Shown: piece after piece, positions 27,752-37,312 of the stretch
Position numbering within the stretch: position 1 is the first letter of the stretch
Layout: each line of letters begins with the position of its first letter
Assembly: GCA_013288895.1 (NCBI GenBank)
Contig: JABDAY010000005.1
Span: 1-57,397 of the forward strand
Source of the DNA: Chlamydiota bacterium
Lineage (GTDB): Bacteria; Chlamydiota; Chlamydiia; Chlamydiales; Rhabdochlamydiaceae
DNA: 57,397 bases
Direction of reading: 5' to 3'
The notes under the pieces: generated by a model
Database searches by the model: none
What the model was told of the DNA's origin: nothing
The model's input: the letters and a program-made list of their open reading frames with translations, nothing else
Translations under genes and position numbers: made by a program

Positions 27752-27885
27752 TGAATGCCAAATTTCATCAGCGCAGAGTGGGGACTGAGACGCAGAGGTC
27801 GCAGAGAAAAAAATAAAAAAATATCTTTTTCTCTGCGACCTCTGCGTCTCAGTCCCCACTCTGCGCTGATGAAATTCGGCCTTCA
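27752..27885. repeat. Full-length palindrome of the 'CATCAGCGCAGAGTGGGGACT' family
   Basis: tgaatgccaaatttcatcagcgcagagtggggactgagacgcagaggtcgcagagaaaaa ... tttttctctgcgacctctgcgtctcagtccccactctgcgctgatgaaattcggccttca. Confidence 0.95.
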
Positions 27886-27905
27886 CAAAATAGGAACGTG
27901 TCATA

Positions 27906-28055
27906 ATGAAGCATAAACCTCACCAAAAAGAAAAAAAAGCCCTGTCTGTTACAGGACTGCTAAGCCTTGTCCGGGATATTTTTTCCAAAATACCAAGTAT
28001 AGTTCAGCCAAGAAAAATCAACTTGCCTGATTGCCTTATGGTGGGGTCTGGCTAA
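27906..28055 (+). pseudogene. Truncated transposase N-terminus (about 48 aa) downstream of the palindrome
   Basis: MKHKPHQKEKKALSVTGLLSLVRDIFSKIPSIVQPRKINLPDCLMVGSG*; leader gaaattcggccttcacaaaataggaacgtgtcata identical to the 5' relic at 446-476. Confidence 0.55.
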
Positions 28056-28113
28056 ACCGGGATGGAATTGCTTTTTTAAAATTACAGCGATAATTTTTTA
28101 AATTATTTTTATT

Positions 28114-28144
28114 CAGCAGCTCCCGCGTCTTGCGGGAGCTGCTG
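28114..28144. terminator. Strong hairpin (cagcagctcccgc / gcgggagctgctg) in the leader of the sugar transferase
   Basis: cagcagctcccgcgtcttgcgggagctgctg. Confidence 0.5.
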
Positions 28145-28198
28145 CTCCCCCTCTTTCTTAATTGCGGATTATTCTTAAAATAAACATAATCCATTTTT

Positions 28199-28849
28199 AT
28201 GACTGTATTTATTGAACGGGAATTATTTGCTCTTTATAGAGAGGATTGGGTTAAACGAGGGTTTGATATTCTCTTTAGCGCATCCGTGCTTGTGTTGCTT
28301 TTTCCTGTTTATTTTGTCATTGCGCTTGCCATAAAATGCTCTTCGAAAGGGCCTGTTTTCTATTCAAGTTTGCGGGCGGGTCTCGATGGAAGAATCATTA
28401 AATGCTATAAATTTCGCACCATGTGCATTGATGCAGAAGTGAAGCTAAAGAAAATTTTGGAAGATCCTACTTATCTTAGGGAATGGAAAAGATATTCAAA
28501 GCTTAAAAAAGACCCGCGCGTGACAAAAGTAGGCAAGTGGCTCCGCAAAACATCGCTCGATGAGATGCCCCAGTTTTGGAATGTGCTGAAAGGAGATTTG
28601 AGTGTTGTGGGCCCCCGGCCTTATTTAATAGAAGAAGTGATGTACCATTTGGGCTTAAGGAAAGAAAAAATTCTCTCCGTCCGCCCCGGCATTACCGGCC
28701 TTTGGCAAACCTCTGGACGCAATCTTCTTACTTTTGAAGAGAGGATCTCTTTAGAAGCTACCTACATCGATCTTCGCTGTTTTTCGTTAGACCTATTTTT
28801 GGTCTGCAAAACCATCCCCTTAATCATTAGAGCGAAAGGTGCCTATTGA
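28199..28849 (+). CDS. Bacterial sugar transferase (undecaprenyl-phosphate glycosyl-1-phosphate transferase family)
   Basis: KRGFDILFSASVLVLLFPVYFVIALAIK; GPVFYSSLRAGLDGRIIKCYKFRTM; LDEMPQFWNVLKGDLSVVGPRP; VRPGITGLWQTSGRN. Confidence 0.93.
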   Translation: MTVFIERELFALYREDWVKRGFDILFSASVLVLLFPVYFVIALAIKCSSKGPVFYSSLRAGLDGRIIKCYKFRTMCIDAEVKLKKILEDPTYLREWKRYSKLKKDPRVTKVGKWLRKTSLDEMPQFWNVLKGDLSVVGPRPYLIEEVMYHLGLRKEKILSVRPGITGLWQTSGRNLLTFEERISLEATYIDLRCFSLDLFLVCKTIPLIIRAKGAY

Positions 28850-29355
28850 TCCTCCCTTTTTTTCTTGCACTCTTTGCAGCCATTTTTGGGACGGTCTTTT
28901 TTCCCGGCACTAGGATTTTGGCTTTCGTCCCCTTTTTTGGTCTATGTTACATGCATAAAAGCTTTATTTCCTCTTTGTGGATTGCAACCCTTTGCGGCAT
29001 TATTTTAGACCTTCTATGCACAGAGCACCACTTTGGGCTATATGCGCTAGTCAGCTGTTTAGCAACGACTATCATGTATCACCAAAAACGGCATTTCTTT
29101 GATGACAAACCTCTAGCCCTTTCGATTTATACCTTATTTATTTCTATGGTTGTAAGTATTCTTCAGCTCATCCTATTTGCCACGCTGAGCTGGAAGTTGA
29201 TTTTTACTGATGTGATCGGGATGTCATTTTTTGATGCTTTATATGCCTTCTTATGGTTTACTTGTCCGATAAAAGCTTATGATTATATTCACAAAGAGAT
29301 CAGGCGTTTTGGATGGAAGGACTTTTTCTTAAAGAGACTAAAAACGGATGAATAA
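28846..29355 (+). CDS. MreD-like integral membrane protein
   Basis: Multiple TM helices; LWIATLCGIILDLLCTEHHFGLYALVSCLATTIMY. Confidence 0.5.
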   Translation: MILPFFLALFAAIFGTVFFPGTRILAFVPFFGLCYMHKSFISSLWIATLCGIILDLLCTEHHFGLYALVSCLATTIMYHQKRHFFDDKPLALSIYTLFISMVVSILQLILFATLSWKLIFTDVIGMSFFDALYAFLWFTCPIKAYDYIHKEIRRFGWKDFFLKRLKTDE

Positions 29356-30193
29356 AGTTACGATCATTGACGGCAAAGCCATTGCAGCAAAGCTTGAAAA
29401 AGATTTAACGGAAAAGCTTGCCGCCTCGCATAAAAAACCTGGCTTAGCTTTTGTCCTCGTAGGAAATAACGCTGCATCCAGGTCTTACGTTAGCATGAAG
29501 AAAAAGGCCTGCGCAAGGATTGGGATTCTCTCCATCGACAAGGAGTTTCCTGAGACTATTTCAGAAGCACATTTAACCGAAGAGATCAACTGGTTAAACC
29601 GGGATCCTGCAGTTCATGGCATTCTCGTCCAATTGCCCCTCCCTTCTCATATTTCCACAACAAATATTATGGAAGCGGTAAATCCCCAAAAAGATGTCGA
29701 CGGCTTTCACCCTATCAACGTCGGAAAAATGCTTCTTGGAGAAACAGACGGCTTTTTGCCTTGCACCCCAAAAGGGGTTGTCGTTCTTCTTGCCTCAGCA
29801 AATATTCCGGTAGAAGGGAAACATGTCGTCATCGTTGGGAGGAGCAATATCGTTGGCAAACCCTTAGCTGCCATCCTCATGCAAAAAGCCCCCCACTGCA
29901 ATGCAACAGTTACCGTAGCAAACAGCTACACGAAAAACCTTAAAGAGATCTGCAAAAGCGCTGATATTTTAATTGCTGCTATTGGCAGCCCAAAATTTAT
30001 TACCAAAGATATGGTAAAACCAGGTAGCGTTGTGATAGATGTAGGAATCAATCGAGTGAATAATCTTATCATCGGCGATGTTGACTTTGAAAATGTGGCC
30101 CCCATAACTTCTCACATCACCCCCGTTCCCGGAGGAGTGGGTCCCATGACCATTGCTATGCTGATGTCAAACCTTTTAAGGAGCGTTTCATGA
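29348..30193 (+). CDS. folD: Bifunctional methylenetetrahydrofolate dehydrogenase/cyclohydrolase
   Basis: AVHGILVQLPLPSHI; QKDVDGFHPINVGKM; VIVGRSNIVGKPLAAILMQK; VTPVPGGVGPMT-type C-terminus. Confidence 0.96.
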   Translation: MNKVTIIDGKAIAAKLEKDLTEKLAASHKKPGLAFVLVGNNAASRSYVSMKKKACARIGILSIDKEFPETISEAHLTEEINWLNRDPAVHGILVQLPLPSHISTTNIMEAVNPQKDVDGFHPINVGKMLLGETDGFLPCTPKGVVVLLASANIPVEGKHVVIVGRSNIVGKPLAAILMQKAPHCNATVTVANSYTKNLKEICKSADILIAAIGSPKFITKDMVKPGSVVIDVGINRVNNLIIGDVDFENVAPITSHITPVPGGVGPMTIAMLMSNLLRSVS

Positions 30194-30819
30194 GAACAAT
30201 TTTATGTTTTGGAGACTCAAACACCTGGGGATACGATGGGAAAGACAACACAGGCCTCCGCTACCCTAGAAATGTCAGATGGACGGGCGTTTTAAAAGAG
30301 CATTTAGGCAAAAATTATGAGGTGATCGAAGAGGGGTTAAACGGGAGAACCACCGTCTTAAACCATCCCATCACCGGAAAAATCAAAAACGGTAAAAAAT
30401 ACCTCCCTGCCTGTTTAGCTTCTCACACACCCATTGATCTTGTCATCATCATGCTTGGATCGAACGATGCCAAAGCTTGCTTTGCCTTAACTGCTGAAGA
30501 TATCGCCATGGGAATGGATGTTCTCCTCAATATCATCAAAAACTCTGCTTGCGGGCCAAATCATACGGTCCCTCACATCCTACTCATGTCTCCCCCTCCC
30601 ATGAAATCCAAAAACGAACGATACAAGGGAGGCGAGGCCCGACTTAAAGCGCTCGACCCCTACTATTACCAACTCTCCCAAAAATACGGCTGCTCCTTCC
30701 TCGAAGCGCGCAAATTCGCCACCACCCTCGGCCTCGACGGCCTCCACCTCGACGCAAAAGCCCACAAGAAGCTCGGCGTCGCCGTCTCCGCCATGGTCAC
30801 CCGCATCTTCAAAGAATAA
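30190..30819 (+). CDS. SGNH/GDSL-type esterase
   Basis: ILCFGDSNTWGYDGKD; VIIMLGSNDAKACF; GLDGLHLDAKAHKKLG. Confidence 0.9.
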   Translation: MRTILCFGDSNTWGYDGKDNTGLRYPRNVRWTGVLKEHLGKNYEVIEEGLNGRTTVLNHPITGKIKNGKKYLPACLASHTPIDLVIIMLGSNDAKACFALTAEDIAMGMDVLLNIIKNSACGPNHTVPHILLMSPPPMKSKNERYKGGEARLKALDPYYYQLSQKYGCSFLEARKFATTLGLDGLHLDAKAHKKLGVAVSAMVTRIFKE

Positions 30820-30832
30820 GACACGCGCATGA

Positions 30833-30957
30833 ACAAGTGGATCGGGCACGCACGCGGGCACGGGCACGGGCACGAAAGAGGGAAGAGGTAAAGGCTTCTT
30901 TTCTTTCCGGATTTCGTGCCCGTGCCCGTGCCCGCGCGCGTGCCCGATCCCACTTGT
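30833..30957. repeat. GGGCAC palindrome copy 1 (loop inverted relative to copies 2-4)
   Basis: acaagtggatcgggcacgcacgcgggcacgggcacgggcacgaaagaggg...ccggatttcgtgcccgtgcccgtgcccgcgcgcgtgcccgatcccacttgt. Confidence 0.95.
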
Positions 30958-31003
30958 CCATATTGATTGAATTATTATGTTAGATACCCTATAGTAGGGT
31001 GAT

Positions 31004-33181
31004 ATGGTGAAAAAGGGACATACCGCTAAGTACGATAATCTATCCAAAACAATCCTCCAATTTATCTCGGGGAAAAAATACACCCCTATGGGCCCTGCCG
31101 CTCTGTTTCAGAGGCTTAAGATCCCTCCTGAACTGCTGGAGATGTGCAAACAAATTATTTTAGACCTGACCGAGCAAGGGATCTTAGAAAATAAGAGAAA
31201 ACAGGTCTGCCTTAAAGTGGTCAAGCCTGAAACAATTACCGGAATCCTTCACATGCATCCCCGAGGCTTTGGATTTGTTCAGCCTGACCATCCTACCCAA
31301 TATGCTACAGATATTTTTATTCCTAAGCATATGACCGACTCAGCTGTTGATGGAGACCTAGTAGAGGTGGTCGTGAATCCCGATTCCAATTGGGAAAAAG
31401 GGCCTGATGGAAAAGTGGTTGCCGTTTTAAAACGAGGACGCACCCACATTGCCGGGACCATCCGTGAAATGGATTCTCATAACCATCTCATCGTCTACGC
31501 TCCCCTTTTAGGAACTTCTAAAGCGCTCGTCTGCGATAACCCTCAAAAGCTTCCGGTAAAAATTGGAGAGCGGGTGATCGTGAAAGTAAAAAAATGGGGC
31601 GATGAAGAGGATGCAACCACTGGAGAAATTCTCTATTCCATAGGGCATATTAACGACCCCTCCTGCGATGTCCCAGCTGCGATCGAAGAGTTTGACCTGC
31701 CTAAAGATTTTTCCCTCGAGGCCATAGAAGAAGCAAAAGAATTTGGCACCACGGTTTCTAAAGCGGATCTCCGGGGCCGAAAAGACCTCACCAAAACCAC
31801 ATCGTTCACCATCGATCCTGAAACAGCAAAAGATTACGATGACGCGCTGTCAATCAGCGTAGATAACAAAGGGAACTTTCATGTCGGCGTCCACATTGCA
31901 GATGTCGCTCACTATGTCCTGCCCAATTCTTATCTCGATTGCGAAGCAAAAAAAAGATGCAACTCGACCTACTTTCCAAACTTTTGCCTCCCCATGCTTC
32001 CCGAAGAGCTTTCCAATCAGCTCTGCAGCTTAAAAGCAAAAGTAATCCGCCTGACCGCTTCTGTTCTCATGGATTTTGATAAGGAAGGGACCCTTACAAA
32101 ATATGAGATTGTCCGCGGCTATATTAAAAGCGCGAAGCGATTCACTTATGAAGAGGCAAAAAAAGTCTTAGACGGGAAAGTTAAAAGTCCCTACAAAGGA
32201 GAACTTCAACTCATGGAAAAGCTCTGCCTCCTCCTCAGAAAAAAAAGGAGAGAAAGAGGGAGCATCGATTTTGCCATGCCAGAAACAGTCATCGTCATAG
32301 ACGAAAAAGGCTGGCCCACCGGGATGAAAACAATCGAGTATGATATCACCCATCAGCTCGTGGAAGAATTCATGCTTAAGGCCAATGAAATTGTCGCAAA
32401 GCATCTTGCAGATCAAGGGAAACCCCTTCTCTATCGAATCCACGAAGAACCCTCCCCCGAAAACCTCGAAGATTTTTATGCCATGGCGCGCACACTCGGA
32501 TTTAAGCTCCCTAAAGCTCCCGAGCCCCATGATTTACAACAGATGTTTCATGAAGCAAAAAACACCCCTTACGGACAACAACTAGCCATCGGCTTTATTA
32601 GAAGCATGAAACTCGCCTGCTACTCCCCTGAAAATGTTGGGCACTTTGGACTTTCCCTTGAGCATTACTGCCATTTTACAAGCCCCATTCGCAGATACAG
32701 CGATCTCATTATTCAACGGATCCTCTTTGAGGATGAATTAACGCAGGAAGAGCTTGATGCGATAGGACTTCGCTGCTCAGGCCAAGAAAGGGTCTCTTTC
32801 CGCGCTGAGACAAGCGTCAAAACCTTAAAAAAACTCAGGCTATTAAAAGTTGAACTCGACAAAGATCCGAGCCGCGAATTCACAGGATCTATCACCAAAA
32901 TCAAGCCTTTCGGGATCCAATTTGAAGTGACCCCCATGATGGTGGAAGGATTTCTACATGTCTCTGAGCTCGAAGACGATTATTTCATCTACGACCCAAG
33001 AGGCCACCTCACCGGCAAATACACAGGAAAAATCCACAAAATCGGCGAAACACTCAAAGTCCGCCCCAAATCCCTCGACTTCATCCTCCAAGAAGTCGCT
33101 TGGGAACTTATCTGCAAAAGACAAAAAGGATCAAGAGGAAAAAGAACCCTCCCAAGAAGACGAGATTCCCGCCGGCGCTAA
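31004..33181 (+). CDS. rnr: Ribonuclease R
   Basis: FTIDPETAKDYDDALSISVDNKGNFHVGVHIADVAHYV; HFTSPIRRYSDLIIQRIL; C-terminal S1 domain. Confidence 0.95.
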   Translation: MVKKGHTAKYDNLSKTILQFISGKKYTPMGPAALFQRLKIPPELLEMCKQIILDLTEQGILENKRKQVCLKVVKPETITGILHMHPRGFGFVQPDHPTQYATDIFIPKHMTDSAVDGDLVEVVVNPDSNWEKGPDGKVVAVLKRGRTHIAGTIREMDSHNHLIVYAPLLGTSKALVCDNPQKLPVKIGERVIVKVKKWGDEEDATTGEILYSIGHINDPSCDVPAAIEEFDLPKDFSLEAIEEAKEFGTTVSKADLRGRKDLTKTTSFTIDPETAKDYDDALSISVDNKGNFHVGVHIADVAHYVLPNSYLDCEAKKRCNSTYFPNFCLPMLPEELSNQLCSLKAKVIRLTASVLMDFDKEGTLTKYEIVRGYIKSAKRFTYEEAKKVLDGKVKSPYKGELQLMEKLCLLLRKKRRERGSIDFAMPETVIVIDEKGWPTGMKTIEYDITHQLVEEFMLKANEIVAKHLADQGKPLLYRIHEEPSPENLEDFYAMARTLGFKLPKAPEPHDLQQMFHEAKNTPYGQQLAIGFIRSMKLACYSPENVGHFGLSLEHYCHFTSPIRRYSDLIIQRILFEDELTQEELDAIGLRCSGQERVSFRAETSVKTLKKLRLLKVELDKDPSREFTGSITKIKPFGIQFEVTPMMVEGFLHVSELEDDYFIYDPRGHLTGKYTGKIHKIGETLKVRPKSLDFILQEVAWELICKRQKGSRGKRTLPRRRDSRRR

Positions 33182-33215
33182 TCTTAGGCCCGAACGAGAC
33201 AGTTGCAAAAGCCTA

Positions 33216-33468
33216 TCTTAACCGCGAAGCGGTAATTTAATCGCGATAGCGATGACAGTTGCTAGCCGTGGCGTGACCGAAGGGAACCCACGGAAAACGT
33301 CCACCCTCACATCAGAGCCGCGAACAGCGGCGACACCGACAAAAAGAGTGTCGCCGCTGCTCGCGGCTCTCGTATCAGGGTGGACGTTTTCCGTGGGTTC
33401 CCTTCGGTCACGCCACGGCTAGCAACTGTCATCGCTATCGCGATTTAATGGCCGCTTTGCGGCTAAGA
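33216..33468. repeat. Very long inverted repeat (~118-nt arms) between convergent genes
   Basis: tcgcgatagcgatgacagttgctagccgtggcgtgaccgaagggaacccacggaaaacgtccaccct ... agggtggacgttttccgtgggttcccttcggtcacgccacggctagcaactgtcatcgctatcgcga. Confidence 0.95.
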
Positions 33469-33492
33469 AATGTATCACGTTATATTTGATGG

Positions 33493-34233
33493 TTAAAATG
33501 CATATCCTAGGCCGCCGCCAAAGACGAAGCCACCCACCTGGACTTTCTCTCCTTCGACATGGGTTTTATCATAAGAGTGAAAATGGGTCTTCTCATACGA
33601 ATATTCTCCAAAAACATCTATGAGCAAATTCTTCCGGGAAAGAAAATTAAACCCTGTATTGACAAATCCACCTATCCCATTCCGACTAGCATTTGTAGGT
33701 ACATAAGAGGAATGATTATGTTGGTGAAAATAAAAATAGCGAGGCCCTATGGCAAAATAATATTGGATACGGGGAGAAATAAAGAAAATAGGTTTTATTC
33801 CCAAACTTACAGGAAGCATCCAAACCGATGTTCTCTGATCTCCACTAAGCGATCTACCATGTTTCGATAAATATTCAACACTCCCATATAGATTAAGCCC
33901 ATCCAGGACAGGGCAAGATCCGCTTAGCTGAACATCCAACCCTCCGTCATCATAAATCTTGCGCATCGTATGGTTGGCAAAAAAGAAATACCCCGCCTTA
34001 ACCTCAAGAATAGGCATAACTTCACGTGAGCAGCAAGCCACTGTAGGACAAGGTTCACTTACCTGAGCCTCTACTTTCTCCTTATCAGGAACACCGCTCG
34101 CCGCCATATCAGGAACTTCGCTCTCCTCCTTGTCAGGGAAAAGGAAATCTTCAAGCGTAGGCTGAACTTCTTCGCAAAACACCTGCGTCAACAACACAGA
34201 AGGCAAAATCAGACAAAAAAGAGGTTTTAACAT
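33493..34233 (-). CDS. Predicted outer-membrane beta-barrel protein
   Basis: Signal peptide MLKPLFCLILPSVLLTQVFCEE; alternating amphipathic strands; C-terminal GGGLGYAF (terminal aromatic). Confidence 0.7.
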   Translation of the reverse strand: MLKPLFCLILPSVLLTQVFCEEVQPTLEDFLFPDKEESEVPDMAASGVPDKEKVEAQVSEPCPTVACCSREVMPILEVKAGYFFFANHTMRKIYDDGGLDVQLSGSCPVLDGLNLYGSVEYLSKHGRSLSGDQRTSVWMLPVSLGIKPIFFISPRIQYYFAIGPRYFYFHQHNHSSYVPTNASRNGIGGFVNTGFNFLSRKNLLIDVFGEYSYEKTHFHSYDKTHVEGEKVQVGGFVFGGGLGYAF

Positions 34234-34244
34234 ATAAAAATCCT

Positions 34245-35720
34245 TTAGTTAATTGTAATATCCACTGGAGCACTTTCATTTCCCGCAGCATCAAAAGCGG
34301 TGATAGCGTAGCTCGTTACAGCCCCTTTCTTTTGGTTATGATCCTCGTATTGAGACGCAGACGCGCTTAAAGTAGCAATTTTCACTCCACTCCGATACAC
34401 ATAGTAGCCTGCTACACCTGTAGACAAGCTAGGGCCCCATTGCAATAGGTTAAATCTTTCGATAAACGTACCAAAGTTGTTCTTTTTCTTACTGCCACTA
34501 GGATTTTGTGGCGGCTGAAGGACTGAAGGAACACCTCCTAGTGTAGAAAAGCTCGAGTAAACATTAGAACCGCTTAACCAAGTAAACATGACGTTATTCC
34601 CTACCACACTCACCCCTACAAAATCGGCAAAGTTAGACGACGCATTAAGTTGCACACTATCCACACCATTTGTAATATTTACAGGAGTGCTCCAATTTGT
34701 TCCCTGATCGCTAGAAAAGCTCGCATATGCATCATTAGATAAACCATCTACCCAAGTTACAACATAACCGACATCTGAGCCGCTTACTACGACATCTGTA
34801 CCACCAGCCAAACCACTTGCAATGGGTGAAGGTGTGCTCCAAGTCGTTCCATCATCTGCAGAAAAACTTGAATATGCATTACCAGCGTTATCTTGCCAAG
34901 TTAGCATAAAACCAGCTGCAGTACCACTTACCCAAATATCAGAATTCACAAGTGCAACCGGCATAGGGGCGGCTGCCGTTAGACTCCAACTCGTGCCATT
35001 AGTAGAAATAAATGGAGTAATATTCCCCATGTTCACATTCGCAACAGCCATAAATTTTGGACCAAACCCACTTACCAGTATGGGAGCAGAAACGAGTGTC
35101 ATCTCCGGAAATGATACGGGATTCCAGGTCATTCCATTATCAGGGGAAATACCTGAATAAAATGAAAATATCATAGACATCGGCGGAACAAGCCAGGTAA
35201 CCACAAAATCTGCTGATGTTCCACTTATAACGGTAAATAGCGAGGAAGCTTCACTGCTATTAATTTCGTCAGGAGAACCCCAGGGACCACCGGGAGGATA
35301 TAAACTAGTATAAGGATAGTTTCCAGACGCGGGAGGCTTCCCCTCGGTATCAAGATCTACCCACGACGCCATAAAACCTGCAGCCGTCCCACTTACCCAA
35401 GTAGGGAAATAATGGCCCGGCGATGCCGTTAGTTGCAAAGGATTAATCGACGCGTTAGTCCAAGAACCACCATCATTAATAGAAAAAGCCGAGAACGCAG
35501 TAAGTATACCCGGCGGCGCACCTGCAGAAATAGTAAACGTCGTCATAAATCCCGATCCGTTTCCACTCACTACAGGAGGGGTAACAACATTTCCTAGTTC
35601 AAGCCCCGAAGTTGTAACCTGCACAGGGGCTCCCGGAGACAGCGGATTAGCAGCAAACTGTACTGATGGCAGCAGCACAGAGACCAGAGCAATTACCGGC
35701 AAAGCCCATTTTTTGTACAT
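34245..35720 (-). CDS. Exported BNR/sialidase-like repeat protein with C-terminal Fn3-like 'YEDHN' domain (paralog 1; ORF open from 35780)
   Basis: MYKKWALPVIALVSVLLPSVQFAANPLSPG; repeated SxDxGxTWS motifs; GTFIERFNLLQW...YYVYRSGVKIATL...YEDHNQKKG. Confidence 0.75.
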   Translation of the reverse strand: MYKKWALPVIALVSVLLPSVQFAANPLSPGAPVQVTTSGLELGNVVTPPVVSGNGSGFMTTFTISAGAPPGILTAFSAFSINDGGSWTNASINPLQLTASPGHYFPTWVSGTAAGFMASWVDLDTEGKPPASGNYPYTSLYPPGGPWGSPDEINSSEASSLFTVISGTSADFVVTWLVPPMSMIFSFYSGISPDNGMTWNPVSFPEMTLVSAPILVSGFGPKFMAVANVNMGNITPFISTNGTSWSLTAAAPMPVALVNSDIWVSGTAAGFMLTWQDNAGNAYSSFSADDGTTWSTPSPIASGLAGGTDVVVSGSDVGYVVTWVDGLSNDAYASFSSDQGTNWSTPVNITNGVDSVQLNASSNFADFVGVSVVGNNVMFTWLSGSNVYSSFSTLGGVPSVLQPPQNPSGSKKKNNFGTFIERFNLLQWGPSLSTGVAGYYVYRSGVKIATLSASASQYEDHNQKKGAVTSYAITAFDAAGNESAPVDITIN

Positions 35721-35780
35721 TTCTGCTACTCTCATTTTGGATCGTGTATAAAAATTTTTCACAAAAAAGTCAAACACCAT

Positions 35781-37211
35781 TTAGTTAATTGTAATATCCA
35801 CTGGAGCGCTTTCATCTCCCGAAGCATCAAAAGCGGTGATAGCGTAGCTCGTTACAGCCCCTTTCTTTTGGTTATGATCCTCGTATTGAAACGTGGTCGC
35901 ATTTAAAGTGGCAATCTTCACCCCATTGCGATAGACATAATAACCCGCCACTCCTGTGGATGGGCTTGGGTTCCATTGCAATAGGTTAAATCTTTCGAAA
36001 AACGTTCCGAACTTATTCTTTTTCTGATTGCCACTAAGATTTTGTGGCGGCTGAAGAACTGAAGGAGCTCCTCCTATTGTACAAAAGCTCGAATAAACAT
36101 TTGCATCAGTGCCTGTCCAAGTGAACATGACCTCACTCCCCACAACACTTACCCCCACAAACCAAGCAAAGGCACTCGTCCCAGAAGAAAATGCATTATT
36201 ATCAATAGTTACAGCAGGACTCCAAGTCGTTCCCTGATCGCTAGAAAAGCTCGCATGTGCACCGCCCATAGAATCTATCCAAGTCGCAACAAAACCCACA
36301 TCAGAGCCGCTCACCGCGACATCTGTATTAGCAGCCAATCCAGTTGCAATGGGTGAAGCTGTGCTCCATGTGTTTCCATTATCAGTAGTAAAACTTGAAA
36401 ACGCATCCTCTGAAGTATCTCTCCAAGTCACCATAAAACCATCTGTAGTTCCACTTATCCAAAAATCAGAGGCCGCAGGAACAGAGGGAAAGAGGAGTGA
36501 CATTGGAGTCCATATCGCTCCAGCTCCATCATCGGAAAAAAATGGATGACCTACTCCCGATTCTTCCAGAATAGCCATAAAATTTGAACTAACCCCACTT
36601 ACAAATACCTGGCTTGTCATCGCGCATATCCCATGAATCATATGGTCAGTCCAACTCGTTCCACTGGGAGCAAAACTCGACCAAAGTGCATTACTACCCC
36701 TCCACGTAACCACAAAACCTACAGTGGTTCCAGCTACAACACTATATATAGTAGCGGGTTCGGCATTATCAATTTGATCAGGAGAACTCCAGGTACCGCT
36801 CTGGTATAAACTAGTATTAGGGGCGTTTGAACTTGGAGGCCCGCTCGGATCCGTATCTACCCATGATGCCACAAAACCTGTTGCGTTTCCACTTACCCAA
36901 GTGGGAAAAACATCCGTTGTAGTCAGGGTGTTAATCGGCGGTGTAGTCCAAGAAGCACCATCATTGCTAGAAAAACCTGAGAACGCAAAAAACGAGGGCG
37001 AGAAGCCAACAGTATTAAAAATAGTAAACGTTGTCATAAAACCCGTAGCGTTTCCACTCACTACAGGAGGGGTAACAACAGCTCCTGCTGCAGCTGTCGT
37101 AGCTGTAACATTCACAGGGGCTCCCGGAGACAGCGGATTAGCAGCAAAGTTTATCGAAGGAAGAAGCGAAGCAATCAGGGCAATTACCGGCAAAGACCAT
37201 TTTCTAGACAT
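35781..37211 (-). CDS. Exported BNR/sialidase-like repeat protein with C-terminal Fn3-like 'YEDHN' domain (paralog 2)
   Basis: MSRKWSLPVIALIASLLPSINFAANPLSPG; SSDQGTTWS; same C-terminal domain as 34245-35720. Confidence 0.75.
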   Translation of the reverse strand: MSRKWSLPVIALIASLLPSINFAANPLSPGAPVNVTATTAAAGAVVTPPVVSGNATGFMTTFTIFNTVGFSPSFFAFSGFSSNDGASWTTPPINTLTTTDVFPTWVSGNATGFVASWVDTDPSGPPSSNAPNTSLYQSGTWSSPDQIDNAEPATIYSVVAGTTVGFVVTWRGSNALWSSFAPSGTSWTDHMIHGICAMTSQVFVSGVSSNFMAILEESGVGHPFFSDDGAGAIWTPMSLLFPSVPAASDFWISGTTDGFMVTWRDTSEDAFSSFTTDNGNTWSTASPIATGLAANTDVAVSGSDVGFVATWIDSMGGAHASFSSDQGTTWSPAVTIDNNAFSSGTSAFAWFVGVSVVGSEVMFTWTGTDANVYSSFCTIGGAPSVLQPPQNLSGNQKKNKFGTFFERFNLLQWNPSPSTGVAGYYVYRNGVKIATLNATTFQYEDHNQKKGAVTSYAITAFDASGDESAPVDITIN

Positions 37212-37312
37212 TTAGACAACTCCTTGTTTGGATCATATGTGTAAAGATTTTCCAGAAAAAGGTCAAACATATTTTGCGCTTTATTGGCTTCTGTGCAATG
37301 ATGCGTGGTACC

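Noticed and set aside
30580-31083. Minus-strand ORF of 167 aa with HGHGHGHE-type repeats
   Set aside because: Antisense to the SGNH esterase and running through palindrome copy 1; the peptide is an artefact of GGGCAC hexamers. Same for 38241-38891, 42940-43269, 44959-45186 and 50913-51164.
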